Positions 42,119 through 52,984 of a stretch of DNA of 64,000 bases are shown one piece after another. A model generated the notes under the pieces. It was not told the origin of the DNA. It was given only the letters and a program-made list of their open reading frames with translations, and searched no databases. Within the stretch, counting starts at the first letter, position 1, and the number at the start of each line of letters is the position of its first letter. The translations under genes were made by a program, and so were the position numbers. The DNA is from Eutreptiella sp. 'Long Island Sound 2002' (Eukaryota; Euglenozoa; Euglenophyceae; Eutreptiales; Eutreptiaceae). The DNA lies in assembly GCA_964036045.1 (NCBI GenBank), contig OZ038381.1:127107708-127171707 (forward strand). Reading direction: 5' to 3'.

Positions 42119-43967
42119 GTATGTGGGCGTGGAGGCACCGCCTGTACGTGCACCTCATACTATACCGCTGCGTGTTGTCACATGCGTGTGTGCACCATAC
42201 GGGATTGGTAGCTGGCATACCTCTTGCCCTTGGCGTCGGCGTCTCCTGTATTCTGTTTGCCCGCTGTAGTGCACGGCACAAATGGCGCTCTTTATTGTCG
42301 GTCAGCAGCAGCCATGTGGAGGAGCTGCGGCACATAGGGGGTAGGGTCAGGTCGTGTTGGGTTGCGGCATTTCGTTTGTGGTTTGTGGAGTGGGGTCGCG
42401 TGGTCGTGTTGTCATGTTGGATGGCGTTCGGTTATGTGGCGTCGCGTAGTTGTGGCGTTGCGTGGTGTCGCAGCGTGTGCTGTGTTGTTTCGTTGTGTGG
42501 CGCTAGGTGGTGTCTTGTGGTGCCGGGCGTTGGCTGTGCCATGCCGCGTTTTATGTTTTTTTTTGTTGTTGGTTGTGCTGTGCAGTATTGCGCTGTGTTG
42601 TGTGGTGTGGTGTAGCTGCCGTTTGGTTGTCGTGTCGCGTGTTGTGTGCCGTTGTTGGGTAACGCCGGTTTTTGTCGTGTGCCGGCTTGTGGTACGTTAC
42701 TGTGTGTTGCTGTGGTATTGCGTGGCGCGTCGCAGTGTGTTGCCCTGTGCTGGGCCATGTCGTGGTGGTGGTATATGGTTGCGTCTGGTTGTAGTTGGTG
42801 GTGGTATTCACGTTGTGTGTACTGGTGTGGGGTTGTAGTGCGTTGTGGCATGTCGTGTTTCGTGTTGGTACCTGGTGGGTTCCCCGGGTTGCGCCCATCT
42901 TTGCGTTGCTTTGTTGTGCTATGTGTTGTTGTGTGTGTGTATTGTGTTGTGTGTTTCGTGGTGTCCGCTTTTGCGTGTTGCGTCGGGATTGGTTTCGTGT
43001 TGGGTTTCGTCGTGTCGTGTTATGTGGCGTGGTGGCGCGTCTTGTGGCGTTCCGTTGTGGCCCCTTGCTTCGTGGTGTGTCCTGTTGTGTTGTTCGCGGT
43101 GTCCGGTGTTGTGTGTTGCGTTGGGGTCGGTTTGGTGTTGGGTTCCGTCGTGTTGTGTTTTGTGGCGTGGTGGCGCGTCCTGTGGTTTTCCGTTGTGTCA
43201 CGTTGCCCTGTGGTGTGTTATGTTGTGATGTTTTGTTGTTGTTTGTTCCGGTGGGGCTCGTTGGGTTGTTTTTCTGGGGCGTTGTTTTGCGGCAGTGGGT
43301 GTGGTCCCTTTCAGTGCTTTCCGTTGTTGTGTGGCTCCTTATTGACGTGCTGTGTTGGTATGTTCGTTGCGTGTCGTTGTTTCGTCCTGTGGTGTCGTGT
43401 TTCGTGTCGTTGTATTCTATCGTGTGGGCGTACGGTTCTTGTATTGTGTCGTGGCGTGTGTTGTGTTGTGGCGTGTTGTGTTGTCATGTTGTGTTTTGGT
43501 GCATTGGGTTGTACGTTGGTGTGTGGCGTCGGGCATTGTCTTACGTTGTTTTGCGTTGTTACTTGTCCGTTTGTCGCGTTGTATAGCATGTTGCGTTGCG
43601 TACCGTTGCTTAGTCGTTGGTTGTGGATTAGTTTATCTTGTTGTTGGGCTTGTTGTTGTGTGTTATGTCTCGGCGTTGCGTGGTGTTGTGTTTTTGTATT
43701 GTTGGTTGTGCCCCATTGTTGTGCCATGTAGCTCCGTTGGGTTATGTCGTGTTGTGTGGTTTGGTGTGGCTCTCCCGTGGTTTTGTGGTGGCGTGCTCGT
43801 TGCGGTGTTGTGTTGTGCCGTGTTGAGTTGTTGTGAGCGGTGTTGTGTGGTGTTGCGGTATGTGTTGTGTCTCGGTACGCGGTTTGTTTTGTTGTCGTGT
43901 GGTGTTGTACAGTTGTGTGAGTTGTTTGTGTGTGTTCGTGACATATAGCGTTATGGCATGTCTTGTT
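42119..43967 (-). other. LINE-2 A/C-rich leader (G/T-rich on plus strand)
   Basis: Nearly two kilobases in which the plus strand is almost all G, T and C, with countless GTGTTG/CGTTGTG words, and A is rare. Long plus-strand frames (for example 41,119-42,615 and 42,646-43,731) are composition artefacts. A 138-bp tandem pair lies at 42,971-43,246. It sits upstream of the ORF1 start, so a promoter or leader role is likely. Confidence 0.5.
42971..43246 (-). repeat. 138-bp tandem pair in LINE-2 leader
   Basis: The segments beginning at 42,971 (TTGCGTGTTGCGTCGGG) and 43,109 (TTGTGTGTTGCGTTGGG) stay similar for about 130 bp, including TGGCGTGGTGGCGCGTC in both. Confidence 0.7.
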
Positions 43968-44655
43968 GCCGTGTGTTGCTTAACGGCTTGTTATGCCGTT
44001 GGTTCTCCGTCATGTTCGGCGTTTGCTCCATCCCGTGGTGCCGTTCGCATCGGTTTGCTCCGCGGGGCGTGGCATACCACGTGGTAGAATAGCCATGGAC
44101 ATGGGAATGAGAGGTTGCACCGGTAGCTAACGTGTCATACTTTACACTTGGTTACTTCACTCTTTGATTTTTGGTGGCGCCCAAGAGTAAGCGCTTTTAT
44201 GTGTGGTTGTTTGGTGTTTGCATGCCATGTGCTTCCTTGCCGTTCCCGTAGCGTAGCCTTGACTTCGTCCCTTTGTCTCTTTCCGCGTTGGTCTCGTGCT
44301 TCTTTGGTGTTGCCGTGTGTTGTTTAGCGGTGTGTTGTTTCGTTGGTTCTTCGTCATGTCCGGTGTTTGCTCCGCTCCGTGGTGTTGGTCGCGTCATTTT
44401 GCTGCGTGGTCAAGGTAGGCACCATGTGGCATAAATAGACAATGGGATGAGAGGTTTCATCGGTTGTTAGTGTGCTATGCTTTATATTCGATGACTCCAC
44501 TCTTTGGTTTTGGCGGCGCCCAAGAGCAACCGCTTTTACTTGTAGTTGTTTGGCGTTTGTTTACCATGTTTATCCTTGCCGCACCCGTAGCATAGTCTTG
44601 AGTTCGTTACCTTGTCTTTGTCCACGCTGTCCTCGTGCTGCTTTGGTGTTGTGGT
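43968..44655 (-). repeat. 344-bp tandem monomers at LINE-2 5' end
   Basis: Units 43,968-44,311 and 44,312-44,655 share long matches (GCCGTGTGTTG..., ACTCCACTCTTTG, GGCGGCGCCCAAGAGCAA in unit 2 against GGTGGCGCCCAAGAGTAA in unit 1). Tandem promoter monomers at the 5' end are known for several LINE families. Confidence 0.75.
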
Positions 44656-44899
44656 TGCTTGGAGCGCGGCCTTCTCTTGGCGGCTCCATACCTCGCCGCG
44701 TCGGAACATACTTTTTTGTCTTCTTCGCCGTTGCTCTTCGTGTCCACGCTCCTTTGGACTAGTCCTACGACATGCACTTTGCTAGTTGTTTTGGGGCACG
44801 CATGGGTTGCACTGTCTTGTCTGGTTCTCCCCTCTATTCTCGTTGTGGTCTGGTTGTATGGATTTCTCTGCTGACCTCGCCAAACAGCGGCGCAAAAAT
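44656..44899 (-). other. Junction between LINE-2 leader and Ty3-B protease
   Basis: About 240 bp. The minus strand beyond the protease reads IFAPLFGEVSREIHTTR before a stop, with no RT motif. It contains the 5' junction of LINE-2 or of a deletion; I could not find a target duplication matching the other end at 31,988. Confidence 0.35.
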
Positions 44900-45325
44900 T
44901 CATGGGGGGGTTTTCAGGTCAGTAAAAACGATTTCTGGGTTTATTTTTTCTTTTGGTGCGTCTTTCTCTTCGTTCCAATTTATTCTTTCCACGTAGTCCA
45001 GCGACACGCGCGGCAACCGCATGAAGAAGTCAGTCCCCAATACAAAGTGGAAGGCCTCAGTGTCCATCGGATAGAACCGATGGGCGATGGTTCGGGAGCC
45101 CGTTGGTACCTCCACTTCGCAGTCCCCGCAGCTGTGCACCACATGTCCATCCCCCATTCCTATAGCCGCGGTGGTCATGGTGTTCTTCAGGCTCCCACAA
45201 GGTAAACTTTTCTTGGCCACTATAGATGTGGTGGCTCCAGTATCCAGTACCCCCAGGTATTCATGTCCCCCTAGTCGGATACGTACCCAGAACACCAGGT
45301 CCAGGGCCCCACCAGAGCGTCCCCG
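44900..45325 (-). pseudogene. Ty3-B aspartic protease
   Basis: The frame continues from the nucleocapsid frame across one TGA (45,326-45,328). It reads LVFWVRIRLGGHEYLGVLDT then GATTSIVAKKSL (active-site DTGA, about 45,235), a flap-like GDGHVVHSCGDCEVEV and the second-strand motif FHFVLGTDFFMRLP (about 45,050-45,010). This is a complete retropepsin domain. It runs into unrelated sequence after FTDLKTPP at about 44,900, where the rest of pol is missing. Confidence 0.85.
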
Positions 45326-47408
45326 TCAGAACTCCGCGGGACAGGTCACCTCGAACCCCTTGTTCCGCAATTTGCGGGCCATCCTCATGAAACAACTTCT
45401 CTTCTTGGCGTTGCCGTCATCACCACCTTCATGCTCACGCTTGGCCCCTTGCTCCTGCTGGGCCTGTGTCTGCGAGTGTGTGGTAGGACCAGACTGCCCT
45501 CCAGGGGGCTCGGAGTTCCCCCCTGGATTAGGGTTGGGGTTGCCTCTGTTCTTGTCCTGGTTCTTGTTGTTCTTGTTGGGCTGGCGATTAGCGCCTCCTC
45601 CTCGTCCACCTTGGCTCCTGTCTTGGCCTTTCCCACGACCTTTTGACTTGCCCTTGCCGGAGTGGTTGCCGTTGCCCTTGCCACCGCCCTTGCCAGAGCC
45701 TTTGCCAGGATCCTCGCCCTTCAGCTTCGCCGACAGGCGCTGCTTGCGGTAGCACCAATCCTCGTAGTGCTTCGTCTTCCGACAGAAGGCCCAGGTGATA
45801 GTACACCTGTAGTGATCCGGCATCTTAGGCTTGGCGCCGGTGTTGGTCTCCTGCTTCCTCCCTTGGACTACGAAGCAGTCGCGCTGCTCGCAGTCGGGGG
45901 CGTGCTGCAGGTGACCATGCTCATCTCTCGCGTCACACCAGAAGAGCTCCTTGACATTGTCCATGATACGGGCGTGCTGGGGGGTCAGTCCCCTGTCCAG
46001 GTCTGGGTCCTTGGTACCCTTTGCCATGGCTTCCAGAGCCTCCTCCTCCAGTACGGTAGGCATTCAGGTGCTGGTCGCTTTCTTTCTCCAGCGCCAGCTC
46101 CAACAGTAGCACAGACAGATCCTCGTAGTTGAGGGCTCTAGCCTTGCGCTCTGCCGTTGACCGGCACTCGTCCCACAGCTCCCAAGGGAGCTTTGCCACC
46201 AACGAGAAGAGCACATCGTCGCTGCTGTAGGAACCGGGCGTCAGTCGTCCCGCCCAGTGGTCCAGGTCAGCCAGTAGCTCGGAGACCCTGGCTGGTTTGG
46301 GTTTGTTGGGCAGCACGGCCAGGTTCTGGATCTCGGCCCTGATTGAGAGGTTGGTTTCGTAGGTAGGGTACTGCCTCTCCAAGGCAACCAGCACGTCCAC
46401 AAAGGTGGCGGACTTCGTTACGATTCGCTTGACCTGCTTCTCCAGGTACTTGGTCTTGCAGCACTGCAGGAGCAGATCACACTTGACTCGCCCACTATCA
46501 TGGGTTTGGCCGGTCATTCGGAGGAACCGGCCAAAGTTCTCAGCGAAATTGCTGAGATCCTTGCCTGTGAACTCAGGCAAGTTCACCACAATCTTGGAGG
46601 TGGCGATTGCCTTAGCCTCCTGAGACCTGCGTCACTTAGGACGCTTGGTATTCCTCTTCTTCTTCTTCTTCCGCCCATTCGGGTTCTCACGGTCCTCAGG
46701 GTCGTTGTCGTCCGAGGGCGAAGCAGAAGTCATGGACGGCGGCTCATCGTCAGAGGGGTCTCCGCCTAGGTCACTAGAGCCGTAGGGCTCCACGTCAACC
46801 ATTGCCCTCAGGGCTGTCAGCCCACGCCGGTCCAGCTCGGCTCTCGTGGAATTCTCCACGTGGCTGTAGGGAGGCTGGGCCGTTCTTGGTATGAAAGGGC
46901 CTGTCGGTATCACAGCAGGGGTCGGCATCGGTCGGCTCCTCAGGCTCCCCAGGGTGCTTGTCAACCCCGCCACCAGGTGATTGGCTTGTACTCGGTGGGG
47001 TGAAACTCCCACAATAGTAGGTGACGCTTGGGAAGGAATCAGGGGCTCCAGTTTAGCCTGAATCTCTTAAATAAGATCACCAACAAGTTCAGAGGTGGCT
47101 CCTCGGAGTGCCTCATTGATCTCCGACCGCGTCAGGGACCTGTTGGAGGATCTCCCCGATCCTCTATTCCTGCTCCCGCATGACTCAGGGCCTCTCCTCA
47201 GCCCACTCAGGGTTGCATACCCAGGAACATCCACATAGGCTCCCGTAGCGGGTAGAGGATGATGATAGTCTGCCGCATACCAGCGCGGCGCAGAACTGGG
47301 GGCCACTGGCTCACTGGCAGTAGTTGCCTCTGAAAACGCAGTGGTGGATGGGTCCACACCATAGACAGGGTAGGTAGGCATACCAGTACAGCCTGTGCTG
47401 TCAGCCAT
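45326..47408 (-). pseudogene. Ty3-B Gag: matrix/capsid and nucleocapsid
   Basis: From ATG 47,408 one frame gives PTYPVYGVDPSTTAFS, SLTRSEINEALRGATSELVG, a TAA (about 47,067), a Lys-rich tract KKKKKRNTKRPK, a stop (46,632), and the capsid MVNLPEFTGKDLSNFAENF, RVKCDLLLQCCKTKYLEKQV and SLVAKLPWELWDECRSTAER. A frameshift near 46,000-46,060 leads to ARIMDNVKELFWCDARDEHG, a knuckle TWAFCRKTKHYEDWCYRK and a Gly/Lys/Asn-rich basic tail ending FEVTCPAEF. The first knuckle Cys position holds Trp (TGG). This Gag would package element RNA; it is inactivated by the stops. Confidence 0.82.
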
Positions 47409-47419
47409 AGGCGGGGTGG

Positions 47420-47815
47420 TTATGGGTGCGGATGTTGCAGCTGCTGGGTCTGGAGTTTGGAGTGTGGTGGTTGTAGGAGAGGGTGATGCGTGGAGGCCAG
47501 AGGCGCTTGGTGCGCCCTCGAAGGTTGACTCGCTCGTCGGGTCTGCCCATGGTCCACTCCTTCGTCTGCCATGCTTTCTCCTGCATCCTTCTCTCTCTCC
47601 CTCTTTCTCTTCACAGGGTTGGTGTTCACCTCCTCGACTGAGAGGGCCCTGAAGGCCGACGGAAGTGCCTCCAGCGAGTCGTCAACCACATCCACTGGCC
47701 CATGTAAGGGCACTGAAGGTACAGCGCTAGGTCCACGTCCAGGCTCACCAGGCGCTGGCATTGCTGGTGCCTCAGGCGCCGTCGTCGCGTCGGTGACCTC
47801 CTTAATTGTGTCCAT
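47420..47815 (-). CDS. Ty3-B Gag leader ORF
   Basis: ATG at 47,815 to TAA at 47,420-47,422, 131 residues, rich in Pro, Ala and Glu (MDTIKEVTDATTAPEAPAMP, VDDSLEALPSAFRALSV, KRKREREKDAG). It aligns with the Ty3-C leader at 19,651. The next Gag ATG (47,408) lies 11 bp beyond the stop in the -1 frame, the same frame relation as in Ty3-C. It may be a separate leader protein, or be joined to Gag by frameshifting or reinitiation. Confidence 0.6.
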   Translation of the reverse strand: MDTIKEVTDATTAPEAPAMPAPGEPGRGPSAVPSVPLHGPVDVVDDSLEALPSAFRALSVEEVNTNPVKRKREREKDAGESMADEGVDHGQTRRASQPSRAHQAPLASTHHPLLQPPHSKLQTQQLQHPHP

Positions 47816-47896
47816 ATTCGCCCTTCTTGCTTAGGACAGTACTCGGCGCACTGAATGTACGGCACGGGGTTGCTGCCGGTACGCAGAGACTGTCTG

Positions 47897-47909
47897 CCTC
47901 TTGCTACCA
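47897..47909 (-). promoter_or_regulatory. Ty3-B primer-binding site
   Basis: On the minus strand TGGTAGCAAGAGG immediately follows the 5' LTR. It equals the initiator-Met complement TGGTAGCAGAGG with one extra A, and aligns with the Ty3-C site. Confidence 0.65.
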
Positions 47910-48680
47910 GAAGTTTTTATAGAGTCTTCAGCACTGTGTTTTTGATGTGCCTCTCCTGCTGCTTGCTGCTGGTGTCAGGTTCCTGCTGCTTGTTTTTGAT
48001 AATGAAAATGTTTTTTTGTTGAAATACAAACAATTCAGGATAACCCAAGCCAGAGATAAGCAAGTAGAAGATAAACAGGATCAAAGCCTGAAGGGCTGCA
48101 GTCACAAAGAGTTAGATAAAGAGAACTATCAACAATAACAAAGCAACTGAGGATGAAATATTTTACATGTTTGAGAAAAGCTGATTGAAGAACTGCCCCA
48201 AGGGCTCACACTCTTCCATAGTACCATCTTCAGTTGTGCACTCTTTGCTTTTGGGTCCCATAGGTGCTGAGGTGGCATGGCTTGTGTCGCTGAGGCCACT
48301 GCCATGTCACATGGGATATTCCTAGTTAGCTGGGCTGACTGGGAATTGAACCCAGGACCTCTCAGAAAGAGGTGCCCCAGCTCCCTAGGGTGCATACCAC
48401 TAGGATAGCTAAGAATTCATGAGAAAACATAGATGAATTCATAGGCTCTGACTCAGTATATCAGTGCCTCAGTCACTCAGGAAAAGATGCTTTGCTGCAC
48501 ATTATTTGGGGATTAAGGGGTCCACACAACATCCTGATTTAGTGTTTGGTTCTATAGGTCAAAATGTGTTATCACCCATTTTGGTTAGGCCAACACTGAG
48601 AAGAAATGCAAGAGTGCTTGGAGCACCTCTAATACAACTAGAGTATACCCTAAAGCATTGGAAAAGCACTTTTTCTTACT
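47910..48680 (-). repeat. Ty3-B 5' LTR
   Basis: 771 bp, homologous to the 3' LTR and to the Ty3-C LTR. On the minus strand it begins AGTAAGAAAAAGTGC and ends near TATAAAAACTTC. A TATAAAA lies about 5 bp before the LTR end, so its role as a TATA box is doubtful. Confidence 0.78.
48335..48410 (-). ncRNA. tRNA-like module in Ty3-B 5' LTR
   Basis: Minus strand: box A TATCCTAGTGG and box B GGTTCAATTCC are both intact, with three pairing arms (CCTAG/CTAGG, ACCTC/GAGGT with loop TTTCTGA, CTGGG/CCCAG). The position within the LTR is the same as in the other two copies. Confidence 0.6.
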
Positions 48681-49447
<767 letters not shown>

Positions 49448-49549
49448 GCAGCTGTTGTTTTGGATGTTGTTGGTGGCTTTGCTGTTGTGTGGCATACGAT
49501 TTGATTGCGTGCGCGTAACATTGTGTTTCCGGCTGCAGGCACAGGTATG

Positions 49550-49715
49550 GTTGTGGTTGTGGTTGTAGCTGGGCTTGCGTGCGGTTGTTGCTATGGCCGT
49601 TGTGGTAGCTCTCGTTGTGGCTGTGGTTATAAGAGGGGCTGTGGTTGCGGCTTTGGGTGTGGGTGTGGGTCTCGGTGTGGGTGTGGGTGTGAGTGTGGGT
49701 GTGGGTGTGTTTCTG
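49550..49715 (+). repeat. Degenerate GTGGTT/GTGGGT minisatellite
   Basis: Runs of GGTTGTGGTTGTA and GGGTGTGGGTGTGAGTG extend the low-complexity zone. Confidence 0.8.
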
Positions 49716-50175
49716 CAAACTGTGTTGTGTGTGGATTCGGTTGTGGTTTCTTGGATTTTAAGGAGTAGGTGCGTTTTTGCCTACAGGCCTTGCACCTCTT
49801 TCGAACACGTAATGCACATTGAACGAACCAGTGCACTTGGTCAGTGGACATGTGGAATTTTGTTATGCAGTCCTTGCCGCGATATGACGGGGCGGATGGG
49901 ACATCATTCTTTTGCTTTCAGACAGAAAATGTTTGTCTTTTTTGCTCGGTCTGCCATTGGAAAGGTGATCCTCCTGAATGTACTCTTCAACGTCACTAAG
50001 TTGCTGGCTACTTGGTGCTGAGCAGTCTGTTTCATTTTGGAGGATCAACCCCCGGTTACTCTTTTGGTTGTCTGGGACGTAGTACGGGTTGAGCCGGTGA
50101 ACAGAGGACTTTTCACTAAGAGGCAGAGCACCAGGCTGGAGTTCAGAGATCTGATTGTGATGGATGGTCGCATGT

Positions 50176-50565
50176 TTATGGTACATGAAGCTTCGTGTAG
50201 ACCACAGCAGCCCACTTGGTTGTCGTAAATGACACCGATGGCACAAAATTCTCGGCAGACGGACTGTAGACATTGCAGAGCTGTTGGCCGCTTCCAGTTT
50301 GCATCCTGCTTTTGCAGTGATAGTGGAACAAATAGTACTTGACAGTCATACATGATGGCTTGTCTTCATAGGGACTGCGCTGCGGGCATCTGGTGATGCA
50401 CACTGAGTACTTGACAATCATAGCACACAGCACATACTGTGAGTAATTCTGAACGTTGGAGGGTGCCTCTGCACCTAGTAATTTACCGCTGACGGAGTGC
50501 CCAGCCAGGAATGGTGCCGCGGTTAGTTTGGATTGGTCGCAGGATCTGTAACTTGTCGATTAAAT
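50176..50565 (-). CDS. Possible exon or small ORF, unrecognised
   Basis: The minus-strand frame from about 50,565 to a TAA at 50,176 reads TAAPFLAGHSVSGKLLGAEA, CMTVKYYLFHYHCKSRMQTG and ENFVPSVSFTTTKWAAVVYT. It is balanced in composition and Cys-containing, unlike random frames nearby, but no family is recognised and neighbouring frames do not join obviously. Confidence 0.25.
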
Positions 50566-51383
50566 TACACTGAATTCCACGTTTCATCACCTTTAAGAAT
50601 CCGGACTGAGTCACCTGTATAGCTACATTGATACTTAAAGTCTTTGCGTTTGCGGCAATTGGGTTTGGCGACGAGATCACTTGTCAGTGTTTTCAGGTTT
50701 CAACCTTGTGGTAGCAAACGTTGCACGGTGCATACAAGGCAGTTAAGAGTATTCGGTACGGGCATATACTGGTCCGTCAAAGGTTAACATCCGTGACATC
50801 CGGGCATTCACGGCCCTGGGCTGAAATTGCGATTGTACTTCACAGGCAAACCAAAATGAATTAACGGCATCCAAGGTGGACCAGAGCCATAAATGGAGCA
50901 ACAGGCTTCCGGCTCCGCCGAGCAGGCCCACGAGGTAGCCAAGAGGTGCAGGCCGAAATGGGGGCCATGACTCAGGTCATGTCTTGCTTGCTTGCTGATT
51001 TGCTTGTAGTTTGGAATCTGCCGCTTCCGATGCTGCATGTGTGCCGCAGGTATTTCTGCCGTCCGGTGCTGCTGTGTGGCGCTTTTATGCCGGAGGTTTG
51101 GTGGGGTTAGTTACCGTGTAGAGACGTTTTTTTGCCGGGGCTCTGCTATTTGGTGCCGGGCTTCTGCTGTTTGTTGCCAGACACCGCTGCGCTGGCGACT
51201 CTCAACAGGTGTACTTTTAACTCCCAATACAGAAGCTTGTACTCCTTATTTGTGGCCTTGCTTATTGAGGTGCGTGCCCACAACCTTCCTCCTTTGTGTA
51301 TGGTATATGCCCAGAGCTACTTTTTTGAACAATTTTTGTGGTGAAAAACAACAATGAAAGGAGAAATGATGGGCAATGTACCA

Positions 51384-51803
51384 TTAAAAGTAGAAGAAGG
51401 TTTCTTTTGGGTAAATTTTGGAGGCATTCAGATGAATGGTGTGGACTTGGGAAAACTCGGTCGTTAAATTACTAGGTGTGTCCACTAGGTGTTGAACAGA
51501 AATTGTTTGGCAGTCGTGGAGGACGGGATGAATGAGGCAGGAGAAGCAGTACAGTTCGTTGGAGAGTTTGTGGAAGTGGCCTGTGTCATTTGAGAAATAT
51601 GTTTCTGGTGTAGAGTTTGCGCTTGGTGAATTTGTTCTTCGGTATTCGGCGATGGCAAGATGGTCTGAGTCCGAGATCTGTTTGGGAGATAGATTTGCAG
51701 ACAGTGGTCGGCGGTGGAAGTCCGGCAAGGTTAGTGTTGAGGCCTTTGCTGCGGCGGAAGGTGTCCACCGGAGCTTTGACTGATTTCTTGTTGCGCTTGC
51801 CAT
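51384..51803 (-). CDS. Possible small ORF, unrecognised
   Basis: ATG at 51,803 to a stop at 51,384, 139 residues, Ser/Thr-rich (KASTLTLPDFHRRPLSANLS, PSNLTTEFSQVHTIHLNAS). No domain. An opposing plus-strand frame is also open, so coding is doubtful. Confidence 0.2.
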   Translation of the reverse strand: MASATRNQSKLRWTPSAAAKASTLTLPDFHRRPLSANLSPKQISDSDHLAIAEYRRTNSPSANSTPETYFSNDTGHFHKLSNELYCFSCLIHPVLHDCQTISVQHLVDTPSNLTTEFSQVHTIHLNASKIYPKETFFYF

Positions 51804-52160
51804 CTTGGTGATGGTGTCCCGGAATGATCACCATGCAGGTGTGTTACCCAACAGCATTTGCGCTGGAGCTCCACATATGATTTTACGATGTCGCCAGATC
51901 CCAAAATTCTGTTGCCAGACTACCGCTGAAACCGCCGCGGTCGCGATTTTCCCGCCGCCACAAGCATTTTTGGCTCATTTTGCGAGATTTGTGCCAATTC
52001 TGTGCGCAGTTAAGCAGATTTAAGAAGCGCAATCTGCCAATTGCAATCATATCCTGCTCCTGTGATCCAATGACGGTCATCCCATCAACCTTTAGGGAGA
52101 TATTTCCAAAATACCGCCTTTTGGGGCCTTTTTTGGCACTTTTTCACGAAGAAAGTGGCA

Positions 52161-52760
52161 TAAGTGGATTTCGGGGAGGTCTCATGAGATTTCAAATGGG
52201 TCAGGGTTCTCCCTAAGGTTAGTTGGGCCTTAGCAAACCACAATATTTGACCCTAAATGGTGGTGCATCAAGATAATTGAGTGGCGGGTGCAAACATTGC
52301 CCCAAAAAAAGCCATATTTGCCCTTTTTAACTTGTAAATCTCGAATAAAAAGATTTAGGGGAGGTATCATGAGATTTCAAATTGCTCACCCTTGTTGCTA
52401 AGGTTAGTTTGACCTTGGCAAAACACCATATGTGACCCTACATGCTCTTGAATCAAGATGTATCAACAGCGGGTGCCAAAATTGCCTCAAAACAGCAATA
52501 TTTGCCTTGTTTGACGTCTAATTCTAGTATAAGTAGATTTAGGGGAGGTATCATGAGATTTCAAATTGCTCCACCTTGTTCCCAAGGTTAGCTTGGCCTT
52601 GGCAAAACACCATATGTGACCCTGCATGCTCTTGCATCAAGATATATCAACGGTGGGTGCCAAAAGTGCCTCAAAACAGCCTTATTTGCCCTGTTTGACG
52701 TCTAATTCTAGTATAAGTAGATTTAGGGGAAGTGTCATGAGATTTGAAATTGCTCAACCT
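52161..52760 (+). repeat. 184-bp tandem satellite
   Basis: The landmark CATGAGATTT(C/G)AAAT recurs at 52,183, 52,368, 52,552 and 52,736 (spacings 185, 184, 184). Adjacent words such as GGTTAG(T/C)TTG, CACCATATGTGACCCT and AAATATTTGCC-like blocks repeat in register. Confidence 0.93.
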
Positions 52761-52984
52761 TGTCTCCTGCATACACACAGGTGTATTGAGCAGTTGCCCA
52801 AACTGCATTTTGCCAGCAACTTATTTTGTCTTTTCTTAACGCAACAACCCAGGTGTCCATCCCACATCTCCGTTGCCTCTGCATGGCAGTGTGGTCTGCA
52901 CAGGTCGGACCGAATGTTTCATCGAGCCCATGCCGGCGCCTACGTGCACTTTTCTCGCATCTTGCCCAACGATGAAAAAACGTC

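Larger units (their letters stand above)
31988..44655 (-). mobile_element. LINE-2: non-LTR retrotransposon with very long ORF1
   Basis: In minus-strand order: tandem 344-bp monomers and an A/C-rich leader (44,655-42,119), a long ORF1 (42,118 to about 34,604, interrupted by an LTR element), APE endonuclease (about 34,600-33,900), reverse transcriptase (about 33,900-32,400) and a C-terminal knuckle region (to 31,988). The 3' end has no visible UTR or A tail and abuts Ty3-B RT, so the 3' end may be lost. Multiple frameshifts and stops. The sense strand is C/A-rich, as in LINE-1. Confidence 0.8.
25847..48680 (-). mobile_element. Ty3-B: chromodomain Ty3/gypsy element with both LTRs
   Basis: In minus-strand order: 5' LTR (48,680-47,910), primer site, Gag leader, Gag with nucleocapsid, protease (to 44,900), then LINE-2, then the end of RT, RNase H, integrase and a chromodomain (31,985-29,492), about 2.2 kb of 3' non-coding DNA, a purine tract and the 3' LTR (27,225-25,847). 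The two LTRs are clearly homologous but visibly diverged, so the insertion is old. RT blocks up to the catalytic DD are missing at the LINE-2 junction. I could not confirm a target-site duplication because the LTR ends are non-canonical. Confidence 0.75.

Noticed and set aside
41119-43731. Plus-strand open frames of 498 and 361 codons
   Set aside because: They encode Val/Cys/Leu/Trp-rich low-complexity protein produced by G/T-rich sequence lacking A; LINE-2 is coded on the other strand.
42971-44655. CRISPR-like array
   Set aside because: Repeats are long, diverged tandem monomers with no uniform spacers, in a eukaryotic LINE.
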